Notes: generated from the letters alone by a model not told the origin. Counted from the stretch's first letter, positions 1-5,946 are shown. The stretch: 7,076 bases of DNA from Lachnospiraceae bacterium UBA3316 (GCA_002361955.1 DESK01000051.1:1-7076); one strand, 5' to 3'. Numbers and translations are program-made.

Positions 1-915
1 CATCTCTACGTGAGCCGGTACGGAGGAGGAACCTGCGAACTGCGCGTCAGAGTGCATACGTCCCAGAGTATCTGTCATACCATAGGAAGCGGGACCTGCC
101 GCCATGTTGTCCGGATGCAGAGTACGTCCTGTGCCGCCGCCGGATGCTACGGAGAAATACTTCTTTCCTTTCTCAATGCACTCTTTCTTGTAAGTACCTG
201 CTACCGGATGCTGGAAACGTGTGGGGTTGGTGGAGTTTCCTGTGATAGAAACATCTACGCCCTCTTTCCACATGATGGCTACGCCTTCCGGAACACTGTT
301 TGCGCCGTAGCAGTTTACCTTCGCGCGAAGTCCCTCAGAGTAAGACTTGCGGAATACTTCCTTCACTTCGTTTGTGTACGGATCGTACTCTGTCTCCACA
401 TACGTAAAGCCGTTGATCCTGGCAATGATCTGCGCTGCGTCTTTTCCAAGACCGTTCAGGATAACACGGAGGGGTTTCTGACGAACCTTGTTTGCCTTCT
501 CAGCGATACCGATAGCGCCCTCTGCAGCCGCGAAAGACTCATGGCCTGCCAGGAATGCGAAACACTCAGTATCCTCTTCCAGAAGCATCTTGCCCAGGTT
601 TCCATGTCCTAAACCTACCTTACGTGTATCTGCTACAGAACCCGGGATACAGAAAGCCTGAAGTCCCTCTCCGATCGCTGCCGCTGCGTCTGCCGCTTTT
701 CTGCAGCCCTTCTTGATCGCAATCGCTGCTCCTACGATGTAAGCCCAGCAAGCGTTCTCAAAACAGATCGGCTGAATACCCTTGATCTGATCGTATACGT
801 TCAGACCTGCGTCTTTTGTGATCTTCTCAGCTTCCTCAATGGAAGCAATCCCATAACTATTTAAAACAGAATTGATCTTGTCAATTCGTCTTTCATATGA
901 TTCAAATAAAGCCAT
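1..915 (-). CDS. GGGtGRT-family protein, C-terminus cut off by the window edge
   Basis: The frame opens at ATG 915 and runs without a stop for 305 codons to base 1, so the C-terminus is missing, probably a few tens of residues if it has the family's usual length as I recall it. The start is set by AGGAGG at 925-930. I read the family's eponymous motif GGGTGRT at residues 259-265, preceded by SVAS and followed by LHPDNMAAGP. Other recognisable stretches are PGSVADTRKVGLGHGNLGKM (about residues 95-114), a glycine/alanine-rich part around 120-140, and STNPTRFQHPVAGTYKKE (about 230-247). No signal peptide or membrane segment is apparent. The family is known by name but, to my knowledge, has no established biochemical function. 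The gene lies 20 bp downstream of a NifU-like scaffold gene, so the two are probably co-transcribed, and a role in iron-sulfur or metal handling is inferred from that pairing only. Family assignment is confident; function is unknown. Confidence 0.9.
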   Translation of the reverse strand, partial: MALFESYERRIDKINSVLNSYGIASIEEAEKITKDAGLNVYDQIKGIQPICFENACWAYIVGAAIAIKKGCRKAADAAAAIGEGLQAFCIPGSVADTRKVGLGHGNLGKMLLEEDTECFAFLAGHESFAAAEGAIGIAEKANKVRQKPLRVILNGLGKDAAQIIARINGFTYVETEYDPYTNEVKEVFRKSYSEGLRAKVNCYGANSVPEGVAIMWKEGVDVSITGNSTNPTRFQHPVAGTYKKECIEKGKKYFSVASGGGTGRTLHPDNMAAGPASYGMTDTLGRMHSDAQFAGSSSVPAHVEM

Positions 916-924
916 TTCCTGTTA

Positions 925-930
925 CCTCCT
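925..930 (-). promoter_or_regulatory. Ribosome binding site of the GGGtGRT gene
   Basis: AGGAGG on the minus strand lies 9 bases before ATG 915 and within the 20-bp gap after the NifU-like stop. It fixes the start of the truncated gene. Confidence 0.85.
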
Positions 931-935
931 TACAA

Positions 936-1628
936 TTATTCTTTTCTCGGATCAATAATCTTAACAGCGTCAGCCACACGGCCATACTGGCCTTTTGCCT
1001 TCTCCCAGGCAGTGTTCGGGTCATCGCCTTTCTTGATGAAGTCTGTCATCTTTCCAAGAGAAACAAACTGATAACCGATGATCTGGTCATCTGCATCCAG
1101 TGCGATACCTGTTACATAGCCTTCTGCCATCTCAAGGTAACGAGGACCTTTCTTTAATGTACCATACATAGTTCCAACCTGTGAACGAAGTCCTTTTCCA
1201 AGATCCTCCAAGCCGGCTCCTACCGGAAGTCCATCCTCAGAGAACGCGCTCTGTGTTCTTCCGTATACAATCTGCAGGAACAGCTCTCTCATAGCGGTAT
1301 TGATCGCGTCACATACCAGGTCTGTGTTCAGAGCCTCCATAACGGTCAATCCAGGCAGAATCTCAGAAGCCATAGCTGCGGAATGAGTCATACCGGAGCA
1401 TCCGATCGTCTCTACCAGAGCTTCCTGGATGATGCCTTCTTTAACGTTCAGGGTCAGCTTACAAGCGCCCTGCTGAGGAGCACACCAGCCTACACCATGT
1501 GTCAGACCGGAAATGTCTTTTACTTCTTTCGCCTGTACCCATTTTGCTTCTTCGGGAATCGGGGCTGCGCCATGATGAACGCCCTGTGCCACTGGACACA
1601 TTTCTTCTACTTCACGTGAATAAATCAT
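936..1628 (-). CDS. NifU/IscU-like iron-sulfur cluster assembly scaffold protein
   Basis: This 230-residue protein resembles the NifU_N/IscU scaffold family, whose members build Fe-S clusters on conserved cysteines and pass them to apoproteins in the cytoplasm. The IscU-like core spans about residues 41-110: GVGWCAPQQGACKLTLNVKE (45-64) fits the IscU GAPACGDVMKLQIKV strand, and ETIGCSGM (73-80) fits the YGCGSA cysteine loop. Cysteines are at 11, 49, 56, 77 and 106. C49 or C56, and C77, correspond to the first two IscU ligands. I cannot align the third ligand (the HCS motif) convincingly; C106 lies in a helix-like stretch. The C-terminal ~100 residues exceed a minimal IscU (about 130 residues) and are specific to this longer type. 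ATG 1628 is preceded by AAAGGAG (1636-1642). The gene is the first of a two-gene operon with the GGGtGRT gene. No cysteine desulfurase is visible, so sulfur delivery would come from elsewhere. Scaffold function is inferred from homology. Confidence 0.88.
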   Translation of the reverse strand: MIYSREVEEMCPVAQGVHHGAAPIPEEAKWVQAKEVKDISGLTHGVGWCAPQQGACKLTLNVKEGIIQEALVETIGCSGMTHSAAMASEILPGLTVMEALNTDLVCDAINTAMRELFLQIVYGRTQSAFSEDGLPVGAGLEDLGKGLRSQVGTMYGTLKKGPRYLEMAEGYVTGIALDADDQIIGYQFVSLGKMTDFIKKGDDPNTAWEKAKGQYGRVADAVKIIDPRKE

Positions 1629-1654
1629 TTTAAGACTCCTTTCAAATATAAATC

Positions 1655-1683
1655 ACTATATGTACATACCAGGTATCCGACAA
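1655..1683 (-). promoter_or_regulatory. Sigma-A-type promoter of the NifU-like/GGGtGRT operon
   Basis: On the minus strand, -35 TTGTCG (1683-1678) and -10 TATAGT (1660-1655) are separated by exactly 17 bp. Transcription would start near 1648, giving a leader of about 20 nt that contains the AAAGGAG site. The spacer carries a perfect palindrome, listed separately. Predicted from sequence only. Confidence 0.6.
1666..1676. promoter_or_regulatory. Palindromic candidate operator in the promoter spacer
   Basis: ATACC-A-GGTAT is a perfect 5+1+5 palindrome between the predicted -35 and -10 hexamers, where a bound repressor would block RNA polymerase. No regulator is encoded in the window and I do not recognise the site as a known motif, so operator function is a positional inference. 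Confidence 0.35.
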
Positions 1684-1735
1684 ACTGCCGTCCGCATACG
1701 CGCCCGGCCGCCTGGGCATGCCTGTGCCATACCTG
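1670..1735. repeat. GC-rich inverted repeat between alkD-like gene and NifU-like operon
   Basis: CAGGTAT (1670-1676) pairs with ATACCTG (1729-1735), enclosing a GC-rich interior that can fold further (GCAT/ATGC outside GCCC/GGGC). It lies downstream of the alkD-like stop and just upstream of the next operon's promoter. A transcript reading through from alkD would form it, but no U-tract follows in that direction, so it is not a clear intrinsic terminator. One arm overlaps the operator-like palindrome, so the two pairings are mutually exclusive. Confidence 0.45.
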
Positions 1736-1761
1736 CTATTATTGTCTCATAAATCAACAAA

Positions 1762-2469
1762 TTAGTCTAGTGTTTTTTTTCTTTTCATTCCCCGAATCCT
1801 CTCCTTTTCGGCTGCCGTGACCCGGCGGGATTCCGTGATCTTCTGCAAAGCCTTATGGTAGGTAAAATCATCCAGGCTGTTGTCCCTAAGATACCCCGTC
1901 ACGATTTCCGGAAAATGCACATAGTACATGGATATGGCCCAGGCTACCGCCATTTTTACATAGTAGTCCTCATGGCGGATACCGTCTAAGAGGGCCAGCG
2001 CCTCCTCCGTATCGCTCTCCTCCATATAGTAATCCATCAGCATCACAACGGCGAAACGGATCGTGTAGGCCTCCCCGGACGCCGCCCACTGCCGGATCCA
2101 GGGCAGAAGCTCCCTGCGGTACCTCCCCGCGGCTTTCATGCTGCTGCAAAAGGTGTCACACACCGCCCAGTTATCCATCTTTGGCAAAAATCCGCGGATA
2201 CGCTCTAAAAGCTCCGGAAACTCCATCCGCGCCGCGCTGATCACCAGCCCCTGGAGCAGGATCTCCTCAAAGGAATCATCCCGCGCCCCCTCCAGATAGG
2301 CCCTCCACTCGCCCTTTTTCAGCCTGGAGGCGATCTTCCGCAGCGCAGGAATCCGGACGCCCAAAATGGTGTCCGGATCGATATTCGGTATCAGTTTGCT
2401 GTTGAACTTCTTATACTCCGGCTCCGCCAGGGAAAGAAGCTCCCGTTTTATCTCCTCATTTATCTCCAT
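1762..2469 (-). CDS. AlkD-like DNA alkylation repair protein (HEAT-like repeat glycosylase)
   Basis: The 235-residue product matches the AlkC/AlkD family, made of helical HEAT-like repeats that wrap around DNA and excise alkylated bases such as N3- and N7-alkylpurines. The residues known from Bacillus cereus AlkD (W109, D113, R148, W187) have clear counterparts: W101 and D105 in MDNWAVCDTF, R138 in YTIRFAVVMLMDYY, and W177 in VKMAVAWAISMYY. The catalytic aspartate is therefore present. Length is close to that of AlkD. ATG 2469 follows AGGAG (2475-2479) with a 5-base spacer. The C-terminus is lysine- and arginine-rich, and its last codons include an A8 run (minus strand, 1780-1773), where slippage would alter only the final few residues. 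The gene starts 55 bp after the hydrogenase stop with no convincing terminator or promoter between, so co-transcription is plausible although the functions are unrelated. Active enzyme is likely; substrate range cannot be read from sequence. Confidence 0.92.
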   Translation of the reverse strand: MEINEEIKRELLSLAEPEYKKFNSKLIPNIDPDTILGVRIPALRKIASRLKKGEWRAYLEGARDDSFEEILLQGLVISAARMEFPELLERIRGFLPKMDNWAVCDTFCSSMKAAGRYRRELLPWIRQWAASGEAYTIRFAVVMLMDYYMEESDTEEALALLDGIRHEDYYVKMAVAWAISMYYVHFPEIVTGYLRDNSLDDFTYHKALQKITESRRVTAAEKERIRGMKRKKTLD

Positions 2470-2484
2470 AGATTCTCCTGCGAT

Positions 2485-2511
2485 TACCGCGCAGCCCCTG
2501 ACCGGGCGGTA
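2485..2511. repeat. Small inverted repeat between hydrogenase and alkD-like genes
   Basis: TACCGC (2485-2490) pairs with GCGGTA (2506-2511), a 6-bp stem around a 15-base loop. The absence of a T-run argues against an efficient intrinsic terminator. It could be an mRNA processing or partial attenuation site, or chance. Confidence 0.3.
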
Positions 2512-2524
2512 GCCTCCTGCGTAT

Positions 2525-4033
2525 TTATTTCTCCAGCTCTGATAATTGTCCCTTGTAGGCGCTGTCCAAAACGCTCTGGAACTTGGCGTCCTTCTTATCC
2601 CGCATGACAGCCGTCTTTGAGCGGCTGATGGGCTGCTGTGTCCCGGCTCCTGCCACGCATCCTCCCGGGCAGGCCATCCCCTCCAGCAGATAGCCGTTCA
2701 GCTTTCCTGCCTTGGCCATCATCAGCATCTTCCGGCATTCCCGCAGGCCCTCGGCGCTCTGCACCTTCACCTCTCTTGTGGGCTCCAGCTTCTTGATGCA
2801 GTTTACGACGGCGGCCGCCACGCCTCCGCTTACGGCAAAGCCCTTGCCGTCGCCGCTGGCGTCTGTGAAGAACGGCTCTGAGGGCAGCTTGTCAAAATCA
2901 ATGTCCTTCGCCGTGAACATTCCCATAACCTCCTCAAAGGTAAGCACAAAGTCCACATCACTCCGGATGGTTCTACGGCTGGCCTCCAGCTTCTTCGCGG
3001 CGCAGGGCCCCACAAAGGCGATCCTGCAATTGGGGTATTTCCGCTTTACCAGGCGGGCCGTCAGCACCATAGGCGTCAGGGCCATGGAAATATAGGGCGC
3101 GAACTGGGGGAACATCTTTTTGGCCATCATGGACCAGGCGGGACAGCAGGAGGTCGCCATAAAGGGCTGCTTCTCCGGCACATCCTTTACGAACTCCTTG
3201 GCCTCCTCGATGGTACAAAGGTCGGCTCCCACAGCCACCTCAAAAATATCTCGAAAGCCCAGCTCCCGGAAGGCTGCCTTCATCTTATCCGGCGTCAGCT
3301 TCGGGCCAAACTGACCGGAAACTGCCGGAGCCACGATGGCATAGACCGGGACCTCCTCCTTGATGGCCTGAATCGTCTGATAGATCTGGCTCTTGTCCGC
3401 GATAGCGCCAAAGGGACAGTTCACCAGGCACATACCGCAGGAAACACATTTCTCATAATCGATCTCCGCCCTGCCAAACTCATCGCTCTTGATGGCGTCC
3501 ATCCCGCAGGCCCTGGCGCAGGGACGTTCCAGCTTTGTGATGGCTCCGTAGGGACACTCCTGGATACATTTTCCGCACTTGATACACTTTTCCTGATCGA
3601 TGACAGAACGGCCGTTTATGATCTCAATGGCCCCCTTCGGGCAGATCTCCTTACAGGGATGGGCCAGACAGCCCTGGCAGGCGTCCGTCACAAACACCTT
3701 ATTGTCCGGGCAGGAATGACAGGCGAATTTAATAATGTTTACCAAAGGCGGCTCATAATACTTCTCCGGCTTCATGGCCTCCGAAAGCCCTTCGCTGATC
3801 GGCGCATGCTCGTTTGCCTTACGAATGGGCAGTCCCATCGTCAATCTCAGCCGCTCTCCTACAATGGCTCTCTCCAAAAAGACACTGTCCCTGTAGGACG
3901 CGATCTCTCCAGGTATGATCTTGAAAGGTACCTCCTCAAACCTTGCATAATCTCCGCCCTCATATGCAAGCCTTGCTACCTCCGTAAATACCTGCCGTCT
4001 GATTTCATTTACTGATGTATAAATTCCTCTCAT
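2525..4033 (-). CDS. Monomeric [FeFe] hydrogenase, group B-like
   Basis: The 502-residue protein carries all H-cluster motifs of iron-only hydrogenases, which interconvert protons and H2 using ferredoxin-type electrons. L1 is TSCCPAW at 294-300, L2 is GPCAAKKLE at 342-350 and L3 is EGMACPGGC at 451-459. By family homology C297, C344, C455 and C459 bind the H-cluster, and C296 matches the proton-relay cysteine of Clostridium pasteurianum CpI. GPC in L2, rather than the MPC of group A, and ACPGGC in L3 suggest group B. The N-terminal part holds Fe-S sites: CHSC and CQGCLAHPCKEICP (C105-C131), CIKCGKCIQECP (C150-C160), C172/C176, and CVSCGMCLVNCP (C196-C206), enough for at least three 4Fe-4S clusters. 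No signal peptide or membrane anchor is seen, so it is probably cytoplasmic. ATG 4033 is chosen because GGAGG sits 7 bases upstream; an in-frame TTG at 4060 would add nine residues and lies upstream of that site. No HydEFG maturase, partner subunit or diaphorase is in the window. Catalytic direction is unknown. Confidence 0.93.
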   Translation of the reverse strand: MRGIYTSVNEIRRQVFTEVARLAYEGGDYARFEEVPFKIIPGEIASYRDSVFLERAIVGERLRLTMGLPIRKANEHAPISEGLSEAMKPEKYYEPPLVNIIKFACHSCPDNKVFVTDACQGCLAHPCKEICPKGAIEIINGRSVIDQEKCIKCGKCIQECPYGAITKLERPCARACGMDAIKSDEFGRAEIDYEKCVSCGMCLVNCPFGAIADKSQIYQTIQAIKEEVPVYAIVAPAVSGQFGPKLTPDKMKAAFRELGFRDIFEVAVGADLCTIEEAKEFVKDVPEKQPFMATSCCPAWSMMAKKMFPQFAPYISMALTPMVLTARLVKRKYPNCRIAFVGPCAAKKLEASRRTIRSDVDFVLTFEEVMGMFTAKDIDFDKLPSEPFFTDASGDGKGFAVSGGVAAAVVNCIKKLEPTREVKVQSAEGLRECRKMLMMAKAGKLNGYLLEGMACPGGCVAGAGTQQPISRSKTAVMRDKKDAKFQSVLDSAYKGQLSELEK

Positions 4034-4040
4034 ACGTATT

Positions 4041-4045
4041 CCTCC
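4041..4045 (-). promoter_or_regulatory. Ribosome binding site fixing the hydrogenase start
   Basis: GGAGG on the minus strand with a 7-base spacer to ATG 4033. It lies inside the longer frame that begins with TTG at 4060, so the longer start would bury its own Shine-Dalgarno in coding sequence; the ATG is preferred. Confidence 0.85.
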
Positions 4046-4078
4046 ACTCGTAGATTTCAAAGCATACCCATTTTTAAA

Positions 4079-4107
4079 ATTTTAACATGCCTTTCCCTGA
4101 ATCACAA
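4079..4107 (-). promoter_or_regulatory. Sigma-A-type promoter of the hydrogenase gene
   Basis: On the minus strand, -35 TTGTGA (4107-4102) and -10 TAAAAT (4084-4079) have a 17-bp spacer. The start of transcription would be near 4072, leaving a leader of about 38 nt. The surrounding DNA is AT-rich, unlike the neighbouring inverted-repeat element. Predicted only. Confidence 0.6.
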
Positions 4108-4142
4108 GCTTTTCTGTGCGTACAAATTTTCCCTAAACGGAC

Positions 4143-4162
4143 ATGACTGCTGACGCAGTCAT
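4143..4162. repeat. Perfect 8-bp stem, 4-base loop hairpin beside the large inverted-repeat element
   Basis: ATGACTGC (4143-4150) and GCAGTCAT (4155-4162) are exact reverse complements around TGAC. No T-run follows on either strand, so it is not a canonical terminator. It sits 6 bp outside the larger element at 4169-4335 and may belong to it. Confidence 0.7.
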
Positions 4163-4168
4163 CACCAT

Positions 4169-4335
4169 CTATGAAAGTCAGATGCTCCGTGCCAATGGCA
4201 CTCCCGCATCTGCCGCTGGTATTCACAATCCGCGCTATCGCGCTTCTTGCTCATACCAGCTTGCCCGTCCGATATCCATGTCTTTATGCGTGTAAACACG
4301 CTCCGGGCCATGGCTGCCGTCCGGGACTTTCATAG
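4169..4335. repeat. Multibranched inverted-repeat element of unknown nature, downstream of sigE
   Basis: The ends are an exact 11-bp inverted repeat, CTATGAAAGTC (4169-4179) and GACTTTCATAG (4325-4335). Three nested stem-loops lie inside. Arm 1: CAGATGC/GCATCTG (4179-4185, 4206-4212) enclosing GTGCC/GGCAC (4189-4193, 4197-4201). Arm 2: GCTGGTAT/ATACCAGC (4215-4222, 4253-4260) enclosing GCGC/GCGC (4232-4235, 4240-4243). Arm 3: CCATG/CATGG (4276-4280, 4309-4313) enclosing GCGTG/CACGC (4288-4292, 4297-4301), perhaps extended by CCCG/CGGG (4264-4267, 4322-4325). Single-strand folding would give a closed stem with a three-arm junction. It begins 13 bp after the sigE stop and encodes no credible protein. 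No U-tract follows on either side and I see no flanking target duplication. It may be a structured RNA in the sigE 3' UTR, a dispersed intergenic repeat, or a non-autonomous mobile element. Together with the hairpin at 4143-4162 and the hydrogenase promoter it fills most of the 315-bp gap 4034-4348. Confidence 0.7.
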
Positions 4336-4348
4336 TAAAATTGTATGC

Positions 4349-5089
4349 CTACACAAACCGCACGATCTCTTTCTTTAGCCGCTTCATGATCTTTTTTTCC
4401 AGCCGGGAGATATAGGACTGGGAAATGCCCAGAAGATCCGCCACCTCCTTTTGGGTCCGCTCTTCCCCGTCCAGGGTGTTAATGCCGAATCTGAGCCTTA
4501 CAATCGTCTGCTCCCTGTCAGAGAGCTTGTCAATGGCTTTCATCAGGAGCTTTCTCTCTACCTCCATCTCCATATCCTTGTAGATCACATCCTCCTCTGT
4601 CCCCAGGATATCAGAGAGCAGAAGCTCATTTCCGTCCCAGTCCACATTCAGGGGCTCGTCGATGGAAACTTCCATTTTCGTCTTATTATTCCTTCTCAGA
4701 TACATAAGAATCTCATTTTCTATGCATCGGGAAGCGTACGTGGCCAGCTTGATGTTTTTGCCGGGATTGAAGGTGTTGATCGCCTTTATGAGGCCGATGG
4801 TTCCGATCGAGGTCAGGTCCTCCACGCCCACTCCCGTATTCTCAAACTTTTTCGCTATGTATACCACCAGCCTGAGATTGTGCTCGATCAGCGTCGTCCT
4901 GGCTTCACTTCCCCGCTCCGTCTCCAGGCTCTCCAGGGCCTTCGCCTCCTGCACAGCGGACAGGGGCGGCGGCAGAACTTCACATCCACCGATATAGTGA
5001 ATCTCATTTTCCCTGCTCCTCAGAAGATTCGGCAGTGTGGACACAACACGAAATTGAAACTGGCGCGGCATTGCAACTTTAATGACCAT
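4349..5089 (-). CDS. sigE: RNA polymerase sporulation sigma factor, pro-sigma-E
   Basis: The 246-residue protein is sigma-E, which directs early mother-cell transcription during endospore formation and is made as an inactive precursor. The region from residue 32, YIGGCEVLPPPL, closely matches Bacillus subtilis sigma-E. By that alignment SpoIIGA would cut after about H31, removing a divergent 31-residue basic and hydrophobic pro-sequence. Sigma region 2 spans about residues 70-137, including NLRLVVYIAKKFENTG, DLTSIGTIGLIKAINTFNP and LATYASRCIENEILMYLRR. Region 4 spans about 185-240, with the helix-turn-helix TQKEVADLLGISQSYISRLE at 212-231. Length is close to that of the B. subtilis protein (239). 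ATG 5089 follows AGGAGG (5098-5103), which overlaps the spoIIGA stop codon, so translation of the pair is probably linked; M7 is a possible but less well placed start. The usual clostridial partner sigG does not follow; an inverted-repeat element and a hydrogenase gene do. Confidence 0.97.
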   Translation of the reverse strand: MVIKVAMPRQFQFRVVSTLPNLLRSRENEIHYIGGCEVLPPPLSAVQEAKALESLETERGSEARTTLIEHNLRLVVYIAKKFENTGVGVEDLTSIGTIGLIKAINTFNPGKNIKLATYASRCIENEILMYLRRNNKTKMEVSIDEPLNVDWDGNELLLSDILGTEEDVIYKDMEMEVERKLLMKAIDKLSDREQTIVRLRFGINTLDGEERTQKEVADLLGISQSYISRLEKKIMKRLKKEIVRFV

Positions 5090-5097
5090 AATGGTTC

Positions 5098-5103
5098 CCT
5101 CCT
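5098..5103 (-). promoter_or_regulatory. sigE ribosome binding site overlapping the spoIIGA stop
   Basis: AGGAGG on the minus strand shares bases with the TAG stop of spoIIGA (5104-5102) and precedes ATG 5089 by 8 bases. This arrangement favours translational coupling of protease and substrate. Confidence 0.85.
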
Positions 5104-5881
5104 AATCGTTCAGTAATTGGGGATGAAGAATCATCTGATACTTCCCCTCCCGGCTCACAGGCTCACGGCTCACGGCGACGACCGGCCTTTCCAGTCTCTG
5201 TGAGTCTTTTTCCCGCCTGATGCTCATATAATCTAATGTTACCCCCGGCAGCAAACCGCTGCTCTTTCCTATGGAATGATAGGGGATATAAAACATTTTT
5301 GTATCCTTGTCGAAGAGCGTTTTCGCATCCTCATAGGAGAGAATGCTCACCGCCTTCCCTGTGACTGGCTCCCGGAGCTGATTTCCGGTGTCCCGCAGAG
5401 CCCTCACACTGACCGTCCTTCCCTGAAAGCCCAGCGTAACCTCATAATAATTCTGAGTCTGATAACGCGCGCCCTGACAGCCCCGTTCCAGCAAAACCAG
5501 GATCCCGGTGCTGATGACAGCGGCCACAGGCACAGGGAAGGCAAGCTGGGCCTCCAAAGCCTGAAAAACTCCTCCTAAAAGGAAGGCCGTCACCCAAAGG
5601 TACAGGATTCCCTGAAGCAGTACCCGCTTTCTTGAAAAGCCAAAGGCGATGCCTGTCATCAGAAGGGCTGTCGCCCCATATCCCGCCGGCCCCAGAAACC
5701 GTAGCTGCCTGAGAGGCGTGGCCATCCACAGGCAGGCTCCCGCGGCTCCGGCAAAGGAAGCCTGCAGCAGCCTGCGAAGGCTTCTCTGCCTTTTCAGGAG
5801 CTTTCCTGTCAGGAGCAGAAGCAGAAAGTCCAGCAGCATATTTTCTAAGAAGAAGATATCTATGTAAAACTCATAGTACAC
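5102..5881 (-). CDS. spoIIGA: Sigma-E processing peptidase SpoIIGA (GTG start)
   Basis: SpoIIGA is the membrane aspartic protease in the sporulation septum that cleaves pro-sigma-E. From the chosen start the protein has 259 residues, shorter than the 309 of B. subtilis. The N-terminal half shows about five hydrophobic membrane segments (roughly residues 5-25, 37-56, 60-82, 86-108 and 115-134). The C-terminal domain contains the catalytic aspartate D164 in RALRDTGNQL, the family motif IPYHSIGKSSGLLPG at about 199-213, and a family-like ILHPQLLND terminus. The start is GTG 5881 because GGGAGG lies 6 bases upstream and the protein then opens with VYYEFYIDIFFLENMLLDF, as family members do. The same frame stays open up to ATG 6103, but that start lies in the aroD terminator, upstream of the promoter, and would add 74 residues unlike the family. 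sigE follows after 12 bp. Expression is probably activated by Spo0A at the upstream promoter. Confidence 0.95.
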   Translation of the reverse strand: MYYEFYIDIFFLENMLLDFLLLLLTGKLLKRQRSLRRLLQASFAGAAGACLWMATPLRQLRFLGPAGYGATALLMTGIAFGFSRKRVLLQGILYLWVTAFLLGGVFQALEAQLAFPVPVAAVISTGILVLLERGCQGARYQTQNYYEVTLGFQGRTVSVRALRDTGNQLREPVTGKAVSILSYEDAKTLFDKDTKMFYIPYHSIGKSSGLLPGVTLDYMSIRREKDSQRLERPVVAVSREPVSREGKYQMILHPQLLND

Positions 5882-5887
5882 CTGACA

Positions 5888-5893
5888 CCTCCC
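5888..5893 (-). promoter_or_regulatory. Ribosome binding site fixing the spoIIGA GTG start
   Basis: GGGAGG on the minus strand with a 6-base spacer to GTG 5881. This, plus the family-like N-terminus that follows, decides for the GTG rather than the distant ATG at 6103. Confidence 0.85.
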
Positions 5894-5946
5894 TGCTTCC
5901 TGTGCCGTAACCCTCCAGATACCTGAACGGCTACTCTGTGTACTAC

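Noticed and set aside
10..612. 200-codon plus-strand open frame
   Set aside because: It lies antisense in codon register to the GGGtGRT gene, which has a recognised family motif, a ribosome binding site and an uninterrupted frame. The plus-strand translation resembles no family and is cysteine-rich in an incoherent way.
1629..1761. Riboswitch in the leader of the NifU-like operon
   Set aside because: The predicted promoter places the start of transcription at about 1648, so the folded GC-rich region lies upstream of the transcript. No known riboswitch core sequence was recognised.
2485..2511. Hairpin as terminator of the hydrogenase gene
   Set aside because: The stem is only 6 bp, the loop is long and no T-run follows on the minus strand, so it is kept only as a small inverted repeat.
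2973..3218. Short minus-strand frame inside the hydrogenase gene
   Set aside because: It is an alternative reading frame of a well supported hydrogenase gene, with no start signal of its own.
4169..4335. Element as a classical insertion sequence
   Set aside because: It is too short for a transposase, contains no credible reading frame, and shows no flanking direct duplication. A non-autonomous unit remains possible.
4451..5116. 221-codon plus-strand open frame opposite sigE
   Set aside because: The minus strand encodes a clear sigma-E with matching motifs along its length; the plus-strand frame has no recognisable domain.
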